Origin: Pandoraea thiooxydans
GTDB lineage: Bacteria > Pseudomonadota > Gammaproteobacteria > Burkholderiales > Burkholderiaceae
DNA: 64,000 nucleotides
Reading direction: 5' to 3'
Assembly (NCBI RefSeq): GCF_001931675.1
Contig: NZ_CP014839.1
Location: 3,658,001-3,722,000 of the forward strand
Shown here: positions 39,324 through 46,945 of the stretch, in pieces
Layout of the letters: every line of letters starts with the position of its first letter
Position numbering within the stretch: position 1 is the first letter of the stretch
Notes under the pieces: generated by a model
What the model saw: only the letters and a program-made list of their open reading frames with translations
The model's database searches: none
Told to the model about the DNA's origin: nothing
Position numbers and translations under genes: made by a program

Positions 39324-40409
39324 TCAGAATATTGGAATGACTTTTTCCGGATCGTAGACGACCTCCTTGCCGCTGATGCCGACCTCCGGCAGCGCCGGAA
39401 ATTCAATCCCGTAGGGATCCAGGTTGGCTTTCATTCGCAACACTGCGGTTCGCCAGTTCTCCACGCGCTCCTCCAGCGTAAGAACGCCAAGTCCCGCGGA
39501 GCGCGCGACCTCCTCGATTTGCCGTTGTGCGGGTATGAAGGTCGCCGGCAAATCCCAGAACTGTCCCGGCGGTTCATGGAGGATGCCCGACAGGAAGACG
39601 AATCCGGCCCGGAGCTGGATCGAAATCATCTCTTTGTCTTCATCTGTCAGTTGCGGCAGCAGTTTCTGAAGCACGGTCAAACAGATGCCCAGATGACGGC
39701 CTTCATCCTGTCCGATCCGGCGGAATGCCTCCTTGAATACGGGGATCGTTGTTTTTTGGTACATGCCATGAAACAACGTGGACGAAGCCACTTCGCCGAA
39801 CAGGAACGAGGTGAACAGGATCGGCAACGGATATTTGTCGACCGCCTTGTTAAAGCCGTTCCAGTAACGCGAGCCGTTGTAGTAAAGCCATTGAACGTTG
39901 TTGCGCGCGAGCTTTCCGAGCACCGTTTTCGGTTCGTAGTTGAGCGGGCCGTCGGGCGTAAGGAGGCGAATGGCACGACCGCACACTTCCTCGTGGTTCA
40001 TCTCGTCTCTGACAACCGAGAAGAAGCATTTTCGAATGGGGTCTTCCTGCTTGCTCTCGTATGTGTGAATCATCGCGCGCGCAAACACCGTGGGCCCGGA
40101 GCCGTCAAAGACCGACAGCAGCGTGAACCAGTAGGCCACCGCGTACCTTTGGTCGACGGTGAGCGAGTCGACGTCCAGCGTATGCCACGGCAGGGTATGC
40201 GGCGACCAGCCCGGGTCTCGGGCGGAATCGTACATTTCATACAGCTTTGGCGTCTCGACCTTCCATTCCAGCGGAAAGATGTTTTTCGCTTCAATAACAG
40301 GGGCGGCATTCGCCGAAAACAAAAGCTTTTCGGGATCCGGCATCTCGTCGAGGAGCACCGGTGGCACCGAAATCTGATTGGCAAGCTGCTCTGTCGTTAG
40401 TTTGGTCAT
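39324..40409 (-). CDS. Single-subunit ferritin-like diiron oxygenase
   Basis: A 361-residue all-helical protein with two ExxH iron motifs: Glu136-x-x-His139 in RDEMNHEE and Glu236-x-x-His239 in QDEGRHLG. Glu206 (FGEVASS) and probably Asp102 supply the remaining carboxylates, the spacing expected of R2-like diiron oxidases and monooxygenases. A GGAGA site precedes ATG 40409. Length and lack of partner subunits separate it from multi-subunit phenol or toluene monooxygenases. With a dedicated reductase and CoA-pathway genes it likely oxygenates a CoA ester or its precursor acid. I cannot name the subfamily. Confidence 0.85.
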   Translation of the reverse strand: MTKLTTEQLANQISVPPVLLDEMPDPEKLLFSANAAPVIEAKNIFPLEWKVETPKLYEMYDSARDPGWSPHTLPWHTLDVDSLTVDQRYAVAYWFTLLSVFDGSGPTVFARAMIHTYESKQEDPIRKCFFSVVRDEMNHEEVCGRAIRLLTPDGPLNYEPKTVLGKLARNNVQWLYYNGSRYWNGFNKAVDKYPLPILFTSFLFGEVASSTLFHGMYQKTTIPVFKEAFRRIGQDEGRHLGICLTVLQKLLPQLTDEDKEMISIQLRAGFVFLSGILHEPPGQFWDLPATFIPAQRQIEEVARSAGLGVLTLEERVENWRTAVLRMKANLDPYGIEFPALPEVGISGKEVVYDPEKVIPIF

Positions 40410-40457
40410 CGATAGTCTCCGCAATGGTTGATCATTCATCTGTCAGGCGATGACAGC

Positions 40458-40463
40458 ATTATA
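40458..40463 (-). promoter_or_regulatory. Candidate -10 of the diiron oxygenase/reductase unit
   Basis: Minus-strand TATAAT, a perfect sigma-70 -10, 49 bp upstream of the oxygenase start. The 18-bp operator at 40468-40485 covers the adjacent spacer and -35 region. Confidence 0.5.
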
Positions 40464-40467
40464 ATTA

Positions 40468-40485
40468 ATAACCCGTCTGGACGGT
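40468..40485. promoter_or_regulatory. TetR-type operator, copy 1
   Basis: The 18-bp sequence ATAACCCGTCTGGACGGT contains the inverted repeat CCGTC-TG-GACGG. An identical 18-mer lies at 46911-46928 beside the island's tetR gene. Here it sits between the end of the CaiB-like gene and the diiron oxygenase, next to a TATAAT on the minus strand, so it probably represses the oxygenase unit. Confidence 0.7.
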
Positions 40486-40488
40486 ATA

Positions 40489-41433
40489 TTAATTATTTGT
40501 TTTTTTCACCTCGGTCAAACAGCAAGGGGACGCAAGAGATGCGGCCTCCCACAATGCGGCGCTTCTGCCGCGCATCACCGATTCGATAGTCTGATGACAT
40601 CCGACAGCGCTCTCACGCGCGGCAAATTGATGCGCAATCAGTTCGGGATGTCCAATCAGAACGCAGAATCGCTCCCAGAACTTGGGCTCCAATGCCCCCA
40701 GGGCAACGGTGCCGCCCGCGGCCGACTCATACAATCGATAGCAGGGAAAGCGCCCCGAGAGAAATGCACTGAAGGGATCCTCCGGCACTCGGGCTCCGAT
40801 CTTCGCCATCACATTCAAGTCGTCGAGAACATCGACGATACTGATGTCGATCCGGCGCCCGAGACCATCGCGCGATCGCGCCACCAACGCGGCAAAAATC
40901 TCCGCCTCGGCCGCGAGCACGCCGCCGACGATATCCCCGATCGGGAATCGTGGCAGCGGACCTGTCGGCGACAACCCAAGAGCATCGGCCACGCCGCTGG
41001 CCGCCAGGAAATTGATGTCATGCCCCGGCAAGGCGAAGGAATCTGCACGACGGGCAAAGCCATTGATCGAGCAGTAAATGAGTCCCTTGTTTTTGCCGCG
41101 CAGGCCCCCCTCGTCGATCCCCAGTTTGCCCAACGCTCCGGGCAAAAAAGTGTCGATCACGATATCGGCGCTCTCGCATTGGGCAAGCGCCACACCACGC
41201 TGTGCGCTGTCCCGCAAATCCAGCATGACGGTATCACCGCCGTCATGGAGCAACGAGTAAAGCAATGGCACGCCGTCGGCGGCGCGAAACATCGTCCTGG
41301 TCGGATCTCCAGCAGGGGGTTCGATATGCTGCACGTCGGCACCCTTGCGCATCAACCTGGCAGCCAGCATTGGCCCAGGCAGATTCAGACCGAAGTTCAC
41401 CACCTTGATGCCGGACAAGCTGAGCGGTTTCAT
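40489..41433 (-). CDS. CaiB/BaiF family protein, alpha-methylacyl-CoA racemase-like, short C-terminus
   Basis: A 314-residue class III CoA-transferase-fold protein. The N-terminal IKVVNFGLNLPGPMLAARLM and the GHDINFLAASGV motif are those of alpha-methylacyl-CoA racemases, in which the GHDIN histidine is catalytic. Racemases are normally about 360 residues and transferases about 400. This one stops after PCCLTEVKKTNN in very AT-rich sequence, without the usual last 50 residues, so it may be C-terminally truncated by a rearrangement at the second promoter. It overlaps the full-length CaiB gene by one base. Confidence 0.82.
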   Translation of the reverse strand: MKPLSLSGIKVVNFGLNLPGPMLAARLMRKGADVQHIEPPAGDPTRTMFRAADGVPLLYSLLHDGGDTVMLDLRDSAQRGVALAQCESADIVIDTFLPGALGKLGIDEGGLRGKNKGLIYCSINGFARRADSFALPGHDINFLAASGVADALGLSPTGPLPRFPIGDIVGGVLAAEAEIFAALVARSRDGLGRRIDISIVDVLDDLNVMAKIGARVPEDPFSAFLSGRFPCYRLYESAAGGTVALGALEPKFWERFCVLIGHPELIAHQFAARESAVGCHQTIESVMRGRSAALWEAASLASPCCLTEVKKTNN

Positions 41434-42626
41434 CAGGCAGCCCCCTTCAAGGCGACCGGCACCACGCCGGTGGAAAACATGTCGGCAATTGTCTGGTCAT
41501 CGTATCCGAGCGACTCGAGAATCTGCTGCGCATGCTGAGCGAAAAAGGGCGGCGCCAGCCGATACTGCGGCCCCGTGCTGGAAAGCTTCACCGGCGACCC
41601 CGTGCCGACATAATCGGCAATTTTCACGATCATTTCGCGATGCAAGGTATGTGGATGCTCGGCCACCGCCGCGGCATTCGCCACAGCCCCGCACGGAACC
41701 CCCGCCCTCATGAGGTTCTCTGCGAGCATCGAGCCATCGAGATGCGCGAGCAATCGCTCGATTTCCTCTCGAAGCGCCCCGCTGTGCGCAAGCCGCTGCG
41801 CGTTGGTTTGAAATCGCTTGTCGACGGCCAATAAAGGCGCGCCCACGATTTCCGAGAATTTGGCGAATTGGCCGTCATTGCCAACCGCCAGGAAGACCGG
41901 CGAGGTTGCCGTGGGAAACAGGTCGTAAGGGCAAATGTTCGGATGTGCATTGCCTGACCGGCCGGCGGAGCGACCGGACAGATAATAGTTCGGCAGATGG
42001 GGATGCATCAGCGAGATGCCGGAGTCGTAGAGCGTCGCTTCGACGAACTGCGCGCGTCCGGATTTCTCGCGCACGTGCAAAGCCAGCAGAATGCCGATCA
42101 CGGCGTTCATGCCCGTGACAATGTCGATGACCGGCGCGCCCATCCTGAGGGGCGGTGCATCGCGTTCGCCATTGACCGACATCAGGCCCGACATCGCCTG
42201 CACCACCGCATCGTAGCCGGGCATCGCTCCCAAGGGTCCCGTGGCGCCGAAGCCGGACACTCGGCAATGAATCAGCCGGGGAAATTTCTCCGACAGACAC
42301 TGTTCGAAACCCAATCCCCACTTCTCCATCGTTCCCGGCTTGAAATTTTCGACCAGCACGTCCGCATCGGCCAACAGGTCCAACAGCACATCGCGCCCGC
42401 GTGGCTGTGTCAAATCCAGCGCCATGCCGAGCTTGTTGCGGTTGACGCCCATGAAATAGGATGACATGTCGCCCTCGAAAGGGGGCCCCCATGCTCGGGT
42501 CTCGTCGCCCTGCGGGGGTTCGATCTTGATCACCGTCGCACCGTGATCGGCCAGTAATTGCGTGCAGAAGGGTCCGCCCAACACACGCGATAGATCGACG
42601 ACCTTGAGTCCGTGCAGCGACGTCAT
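41433..42626 (-). CDS. CaiB/BaiF CoA-transferase (family III)
   Basis: A 397-residue full-length family III CoA-transferase. The N-terminal LKVVDLSRVLGGPFCTQLLADHGATVIKIE and the GYDAVVQAMSGLM motif, whose aspartate forms the CoA-linked anhydride, are intact; the C-terminal GVPCGAVANAAAVAEHPH is normal. These enzymes move CoA between carboxylic acids without ATP. It overlaps the upstream CoA-ligase gene by four bases (ATGA), so the two are coupled. It could activate the pathway acid by using a later CoA intermediate as donor. Confidence 0.92.
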   Translation of the reverse strand: MTSLHGLKVVDLSRVLGGPFCTQLLADHGATVIKIEPPQGDETRAWGPPFEGDMSSYFMGVNRNKLGMALDLTQPRGRDVLLDLLADADVLVENFKPGTMEKWGLGFEQCLSEKFPRLIHCRVSGFGATGPLGAMPGYDAVVQAMSGLMSVNGERDAPPLRMGAPVIDIVTGMNAVIGILLALHVREKSGRAQFVEATLYDSGISLMHPHLPNYYLSGRSAGRSGNAHPNICPYDLFPTATSPVFLAVGNDGQFAKFSEIVGAPLLAVDKRFQTNAQRLAHSGALREEIERLLAHLDGSMLAENLMRAGVPCGAVANAAAVAEHPHTLHREMIVKIADYVGTGSPVKLSSTGPQYRLAPPFFAQHAQQILESLGYDDQTIADMFSTGVVPVALKGAA

Positions 42627-43978
42627 GACGTCTGTCCTCCCTCGACTCCATCGCCGCGGGCGACAACCCGCACGGCCTTGGATTCATATCTGGGCAAAAC
42701 GCCTTCGCCGTGACAGACAACCTTGCATGACAGCCCGAGCCGCGCCTTGAGTTTGGTCTGCGCTTCCCGGGCGATCTCGGCGTCCGATTTACCGCAGCTC
42801 GATGCACGCTCGATGGCCACCTCGACCGAGTCAAGGTGACTGTCGCCTTTCGCGACGTAAATCTGCCAGGCTTCCTTGACCGTCCCTTCGATGCCTGTGA
42901 TGACGTCTTCAATCTGCGATGGGTAGACCATGACGCCGCGCACTTTCAACATATCGTCGGAGCGCCCTACGATGCGGCCAATCAGCGGGAATCCACTGCG
43001 CCCACAGGGACAATCATATGGATGGTCGGACAGCCTGACCAAGTCGCGCGTGCGCCAGCGCACCACCGGCGAGGCTTCCTTTTCGAGCGTCGTGATCACG
43101 ATCTCTCCAACCTCTCCGGGCTGAACGGGGCGAAGCGTGACGGGGTCAAGCACCTCCGTCATCACCGAGTCGTCGTTGATGAGATGCATTTCGTCCGCTT
43201 CGTGGGAATGCTCGCAGGACACCGCGAGAATCGGCCCCCCGGCCTCGGTCGTGCCGTAGATGTTGTGTGCCATGAAGCCCGCGGGCATCAGCGACTCCAT
43301 CTCCCTGCGGTATGACGCTGACACAGACTGCCCGCCAAACAGTCCGCGCCGCAGATGCCAATCTCTCTTTGGGTCAATCCCAGCCTTCTCCGCAAGGGAA
43401 ATAAGCGTCATGAGCCACAGTGGCGACATGGTCGTTGCCGTATAACGGTGGTCGCGCAGCCATTGAATTACCAACTCCCCGCGCCCGGGACCGATCGGGA
43501 AGTTGACGGCGCCATAGGCATGCAAAGCCTGATCCATCGATGTTCCGCCGATCCACATACCGTAACCGTAGCCCTGGTAGACGAGGTCGCCAGGAGCGAT
43601 TCCCACGGTCCGGAAAATTCGGCTCAACTGTTTGACAACGGTCCGCTCCCAATCGCGGCGGGTAAAACCGAACAGCACGGGCAGGCCGGTCGTGCCCGAG
43701 GTCGCGCAAAAGCGCACCACGTCCTCAACCGGCACGGTCAGAAAGGGGAACGGGTAATGCGCCCTCACATCGGCCTTTTCGAGGGGCGGCAACGCACTGA
43801 GCGCCTGCCTGTCAGCGAGGTCTTGCGGGTGAAGTCCGGCCTTCCTGAAATGATCTCGCCAAACCGCGGAACCCGCCAGTCTGGCACCCAATCCAGCCAA
43901 CTTGGCGGCCTGTATGCCCAACACGTCTTCCCGGGTCATGAAATCGCCGGTTTCATATTCTGCTTCAGCAGTCTCCAT
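42623..43978 (-). CDS. Phenylacetate-CoA ligase-like (PaaK family) acyl-CoA ligase
   Basis: A 451-residue AMP-forming ligase of the PaaK type. The P-loop ATSGTTGLPV (about residues 92-101), the adenylate motif NIYGTTEAGGP and the C-terminal RSDDMLKVRGVMVYPSQIED are complete, and length fits PaaK (about 430-450). It activates an aryl or related carboxylic acid as CoA ester. PaaABCDE and other phenylacetate genes are absent here, so phenylacetate itself is not assured. A GGAGACA site precedes the ATG. It is 148 bp downstream of the thiolase-like gene. Confidence 0.9.
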   Translation of the reverse strand: METAEAEYETGDFMTREDVLGIQAAKLAGLGARLAGSAVWRDHFRKAGLHPQDLADRQALSALPPLEKADVRAHYPFPFLTVPVEDVVRFCATSGTTGLPVLFGFTRRDWERTVVKQLSRIFRTVGIAPGDLVYQGYGYGMWIGGTSMDQALHAYGAVNFPIGPGRGELVIQWLRDHRYTATTMSPLWLMTLISLAEKAGIDPKRDWHLRRGLFGGQSVSASYRREMESLMPAGFMAHNIYGTTEAGGPILAVSCEHSHEADEMHLINDDSVMTEVLDPVTLRPVQPGEVGEIVITTLEKEASPVVRWRTRDLVRLSDHPYDCPCGRSGFPLIGRIVGRSDDMLKVRGVMVYPSQIEDVITGIEGTVKEAWQIYVAKGDSHLDSVEVAIERASSCGKSDAEIAREAQTKLKARLGLSCKVVCHGEGVLPRYESKAVRVVARGDGVEGGQTS

Positions 43979-43989
43979 CGTTGTCTCCT

Positions 43990-44009
43990 TGTCCCAATAA
44001 ATTTGGACA
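43990..44009. promoter_or_regulatory. Inverted repeat ahead of the CoA ligase gene
   Basis: TGTCC at 43990 and GGACA at 44005 form an inverted repeat in the 148-bp gap, followed on the plus strand by a T7-A7 palindrome at 44012-44025. The gap may hold an internal promoter for the ligase/CaiB genes or a transcript processing site. The TetR operator is not repeated here. Confidence 0.3.
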
Positions 44010-44126
44010 TCTTTTTTTTAAAAAAACCTTCCTGGCAACACTCCTTGCCCGTCGCGGTTGCCCGACGCCGCCCACCGACACGCCCACGCTTGCGAAGCCG
44101 CATGGGAATCCGCCGGCTGGATCGTT

Positions 44127-45281
44127 CTACAGCGTTGCTTCGGTGCCGAAAATGGCGGTCGAATTGCTCGACATGTACCCGCCCGGAGCATGCGCGAGCG
44201 CGACCTCGGCCCCCTTGACCTGACGCGCGCCGCAATCGCCGCGCAGTTGCTGCACCGACTCGATGATCGTGTAGATTCCGAACATTCCCGGGTGTCCGAA
44301 CGACAACCCGCCTCCATTGGTATTCATCGGGAACGTGCCGCCTGGATCGATGCGGCCGTCCGCCAGGAATCGTCCGCCATCCCCCTTCGCGCAAAAGCCC
44401 AGGTCTTCGGCAAACAGCACCGGCATGATGGTGAACGCGTCATAGAGTTGCGCGACATCCACGTCTTTGGGCGTGATCCCCGCCTGGTGGAATGCGCGCG
44501 CCCCGGATTGCACGGCACCCGTGCAGGTAAGGTCCGCCATTTGGGCAACGCTTCTGTGAGTCACCGATTCGCCCACGCCGAGCACATAGACCGGTGGTTG
44601 CCGGCAGTGTGCCGCACGCGCCGCGGACATTAGAATGACAGCGCCGCCGCCATCGGTGACCAGGCAACAATCGCGCACCGTGAATGGCGTGGCCACGTAT
44701 CGCGCGCCGAGTACGTCGGCCACGCTGAGCTGCCGCTTGTCCAAGGCCAGGGGATTGAGCTGCGCCCAACGGCGCGCGGATACGGCGACTGCCGCAAGGT
44801 GCTCGCGAGTGGTCCCGTACTGGTGCATGTGCCGCTGCGCCATGAGCGCGTAAGCGGCCACCGGACCCGGGTAATCGTATGGCGTCTCATAGGGGTTGGG
44901 CTCGGAATGGGTCTTGAATTGGCCGCCCGACGACCGCTGAGTGCTCCCGTAAGCGATCAGCGCGACCTCGCAAAGACCGGCCGATATGGCCGCTTGCGCA
45001 TGATTGAGATGAGCCACGAAGGACCCGCCGCCGACCTGCGTGGAGTCGGAATATCGCGGTTCAATGCCCAGGTACTCGCAAATGCTCAGCGTGGGCATGA
45101 ACAACTGCAGCCCGGCCGCGAACACGCCGTCTATTTCATGCAGACGGATGCCGGCGTCATGCAACGCGTCGGCAATGGCCAGCGCCATCGCATCGAGCGG
45201 CGAGCTGCCCGGCGGCAACGCAGGGAATCCGCTCATGCCGATGCCAACAATTGCTGTCGAGCCACGCAGCGGCATATTCAT
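44127..45281 (-). CDS. SCP2-type thiolase-fold protein without nucleophile cysteine (Ltp2-like aldolase candidate)
   Basis: A 384-residue thiolase-fold protein. Where thiolases have the CxSG nucleophile it reads QVGGGSF (residues 82-88), so no acyl-cysteine can form. The NEAF position reads YDAF, and GGGLSFGHP keeps the histidine. Loss of cysteine together with a DUF35 partner is the pattern of Ltp2-type retro-aldolases in steroid side-chain degradation, which cleave a tertiary 3-hydroxyacyl-CoA. The gene overlaps the DUF35 gene by four bases, in keeping with a complex. Aldolase activity is inference. Confidence 0.85.
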   Translation of the reverse strand: MNMPLRGSTAIVGIGMSGFPALPPGSSPLDAMALAIADALHDAGIRLHEIDGVFAAGLQLFMPTLSICEYLGIEPRYSDSTQVGGGSFVAHLNHAQAAISAGLCEVALIAYGSTQRSSGGQFKTHSEPNPYETPYDYPGPVAAYALMAQRHMHQYGTTREHLAAVAVSARRWAQLNPLALDKRQLSVADVLGARYVATPFTVRDCCLVTDGGGAVILMSAARAAHCRQPPVYVLGVGESVTHRSVAQMADLTCTGAVQSGARAFHQAGITPKDVDVAQLYDAFTIMPVLFAEDLGFCAKGDGGRFLADGRIDPGGTFPMNTNGGGLSFGHPGMFGIYTIIESVQQLRGDCGARQVKGAEVALAHAPGGYMSSNSTAIFGTEATL

Positions 45282-45649
45282 CGCACCACCTCAAAAACGA
45301 CGCGGTACTCGTCGGCCGTCGCCTCGAAGCCCGCGCGCACGCGCGAGCCGATCGAGAGCCCGGCGCAATCGCCGATGACCGTCGACATTAGCCGAAAACC
45401 CTCGTCCAACTCCACAATAACGATGGGATACGGCGCGCGGCCCTTCGGATGAAAGACGGTGATGGCATAGATGGCACCAAACCCGGCGCTGCATCGCCAC
45501 TCCAGCGCATCGGGCCGCCCGCTCGGACCCACCTCGCGGGGGAAGAAGACCGGTACGCCGGCAACGCGATCAAACTGATACAGCAGCTTCCCGCTCGCCA
45601 GCCCTTGCAGGTACTTGCTTCTCGCTGATTCGATCGGCACGGGCATCAT
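45278..45649 (-). CDS. DUF35 OB-fold acyl-CoA-associated protein lacking zinc-ribbon cysteines
   Basis: A 123-residue protein with the DUF35 pattern: an N-terminal region around VFFPREVGPSGRPDALEWRCSAGFGAIYAI, then the OB-fold strands PYPIVIVELDEGFRLMSTVIGD. Usual members carry a CxxC...CxxC zinc ribbon just before the OB fold; those cysteines are replaced here (RVAG, GPSG). It overlaps the thiolase-like gene and should form a complex with it, holding the CoA substrate. The ATG follows the hydratase stop by two bases. Confidence 0.85.
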   Translation of the reverse strand: MMPVPIESARSKYLQGLASGKLLYQFDRVAGVPVFFPREVGPSGRPDALEWRCSAGFGAIYAITVFHPKGRAPYPIVIVELDEGFRLMSTVIGDCAGLSIGSRVRAGFEATADEYRVVFEVVR

Positions 45650-45651
45650 GC

Positions 45652-46425
45652 TCAGCGTCCGATGAAGACCGGGGACCGGCGCGCCTTGAATGCCTCGATG
45701 CCCTCCTTGCCGTCCGCCCCTTTCATCGCCTCGTCCTGCTTGCGCGCCTCGAGTTCCGCCATATCTTCATACGAGCCGGGACAGTCGAGAATTTCCTTGC
45801 TGGCGCCAAAGGCCGCCGTGGGTCCGGTCGAAATCGCCGTGGCGAGCGTCAGTGCTGCTCTTTCGAGATCCGCCGCGCCAACGCTACGATTAACGAGACC
45901 CATGGAGGCCGCTTCGCGGCCGCTCAGCATGCGTCCGGTAAATATAAGCTCCGCGGCACGATGTCTTCCGAGGCGCTCCCGCAAATAATGGTGACCGCCA
46001 GAGTCCGTCACCAGGCCAATCCTTCTGAATGGGCTGCCGAGCATCGCGTTGTCCGCGACGAGAGTGATATCGCATGACAGCGCCAGACCAAATCCAAACC
46101 CCAACGCCGGCCCCGCTACCGCTGACACCGTCGGAACCCGGCACGCTCTGACCGCGCCGAGCGCCGGATTGATATATTTCGATAGAATTTCGTAGGTGTC
46201 GTCTTTCACCGGATCGGCGTCCCTGAGGTCACGCCCGGCGCAGAATGCATCTCCAGCACCCATGATCAGGATGCAGCGCGCGCCGGCGTCCACGGCGCGC
46301 TGCATCGCGCGCCCGACCTCGACCATCTCGTCGACGCCAAGGCTATTCTTCACCTCCGGCTTGTTCAGGGTGATTCGCGCAACGTCGGATGCGATCGTCA
46401 TGAGAATCGTGTCGGAACTTTTCAA
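45652..46425 (-). CDS. Enoyl-CoA hydratase/isomerase family protein (PaaG-like)
   Basis: A 257-residue crotonase-fold protein. The oxyanion-hole loop is FCAGRDLRDADP and the second glycine motif is AGPALGFGFGLALSCDI. The segment FRRIGLVTDSGGHHYLRERLG resembles PaaG and related isomerases, which have an acidic residue here in place of the classical second glutamate. It could hydrate, isomerise or open a ring on an unsaturated CoA ester made by the oxygenase. Its start overlaps the MaoC gene stop by four bases. Confidence 0.9.
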   Translation of the reverse strand: MKSSDTILMTIASDVARITLNKPEVKNSLGVDEMVEVGRAMQRAVDAGARCILIMGAGDAFCAGRDLRDADPVKDDTYEILSKYINPALGAVRACRVPTVSAVAGPALGFGFGLALSCDITLVADNAMLGSPFRRIGLVTDSGGHHYLRERLGRHRAAELIFTGRMLSGREAASMGLVNRSVGAADLERAALTLATAISTGPTAAFGASKEILDCPGSYEDMAELEARKQDEAMKGADGKEGIEAFKARRSPVFIGR

Positions 46426-46877
46426 TTGGACCTCCCCCGGCAGCTCATCAGGATCTGCAGGTCACTGGTCAGCACCAACGTGTCGTTCTGGTTGTAGACG
46501 TTCCAGTTGAGCTTCAGAACGCCGTCCTTGCCCTGGCGCTTGTCCGTTTTTCCGATAACTTCGCCCTTGAGCCTTATGGTGTCTCCGATGAACGTCGGCG
46601 CAACGAACCGCAGCGCGTCGGTGCCGTAGTTGGCGACGATCGCCGGGGCATCGGGCGGCACGCCGAGGCCAGCCGCGATGGCATGTATCAGCAGCCCCGG
46701 CGCGATGCGCTGTCCGAAGCGGGTTTGCTCTGCATAGTGTGCGTTGGTATGAAGAACATACCAATCTCCGGTAAGCGCGCACCACTGAACAATATCGGTC
46801 TCGGTGACGGTTCTGCCCCGCGTTACGAAACGCTCACCGAGTTCGATCTCGTCGAAATACTTCGCCAGAAAGTTCAT
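46422..46877 (-). CDS. MaoC-family dehydratase, first gene of the island operon
   Basis: A 151-residue hot-dog MaoC protein starting at ATG 46877 after an AAGGAGA site. The active region reads LTGDWYVLHTNAHYAEQTRFG, a variant of the GDxNPxH hydratase motif with Asp and His kept. It is the promoter-proximal gene of the island; the operator and a sigma-70 promoter lie 26-54 bp upstream. The role is probably hydration or dehydration of a CoA intermediate. Confidence 0.88.
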   Translation of the reverse strand: MNFLAKYFDEIELGERFVTRGRTVTETDIVQWCALTGDWYVLHTNAHYAEQTRFGQRIAPGLLIHAIAAGLGVPPDAPAIVANYGTDALRFVAPTFIGDTIRLKGEVIGKTDKRQGKDGVLKLNWNVYNQNDTLVLTSDLQILMSCRGRSN

Positions 46878-46901
46878 ACCCGAATCTCCTTGTGGGAGCC
46901 C

Positions 46902-46931
46902 AGTATATATATAACCCGTCTGGACGGTCAA
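46902..46931 (-). promoter_or_regulatory. Promoter of the island operon with embedded TetR operator (copy 2)
   Basis: On the minus strand TTGACC (46931-46926) and TATACT (46907-46902) make a -35/-10 pair with 18 bp between them. The 18-bp operator ATAACCCGTCTGGACGGT at 46911-46928, identical to 40468-40485, fills the spacer. A bound repressor would block polymerase directly. Confidence 0.7.
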
Positions 46932-46945
46932 TTAATTTAAAAATT

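Noticed and set aside
38078-43978. Naming the island a phenylacetate (paa) or benzoyl-CoA (box) pathway
   Set aside because: The ligase is PaaK-like, but paaABCDE, paaZ and boxABC are missing and the diiron protein is a single short subunit.
44011-44026. T7-A7 tract as a terminator in the island
   Set aside because: It lacks a GC stem, and the downstream ligase and CaiB genes fit the same pathway, so an end of transcription here is not supported.
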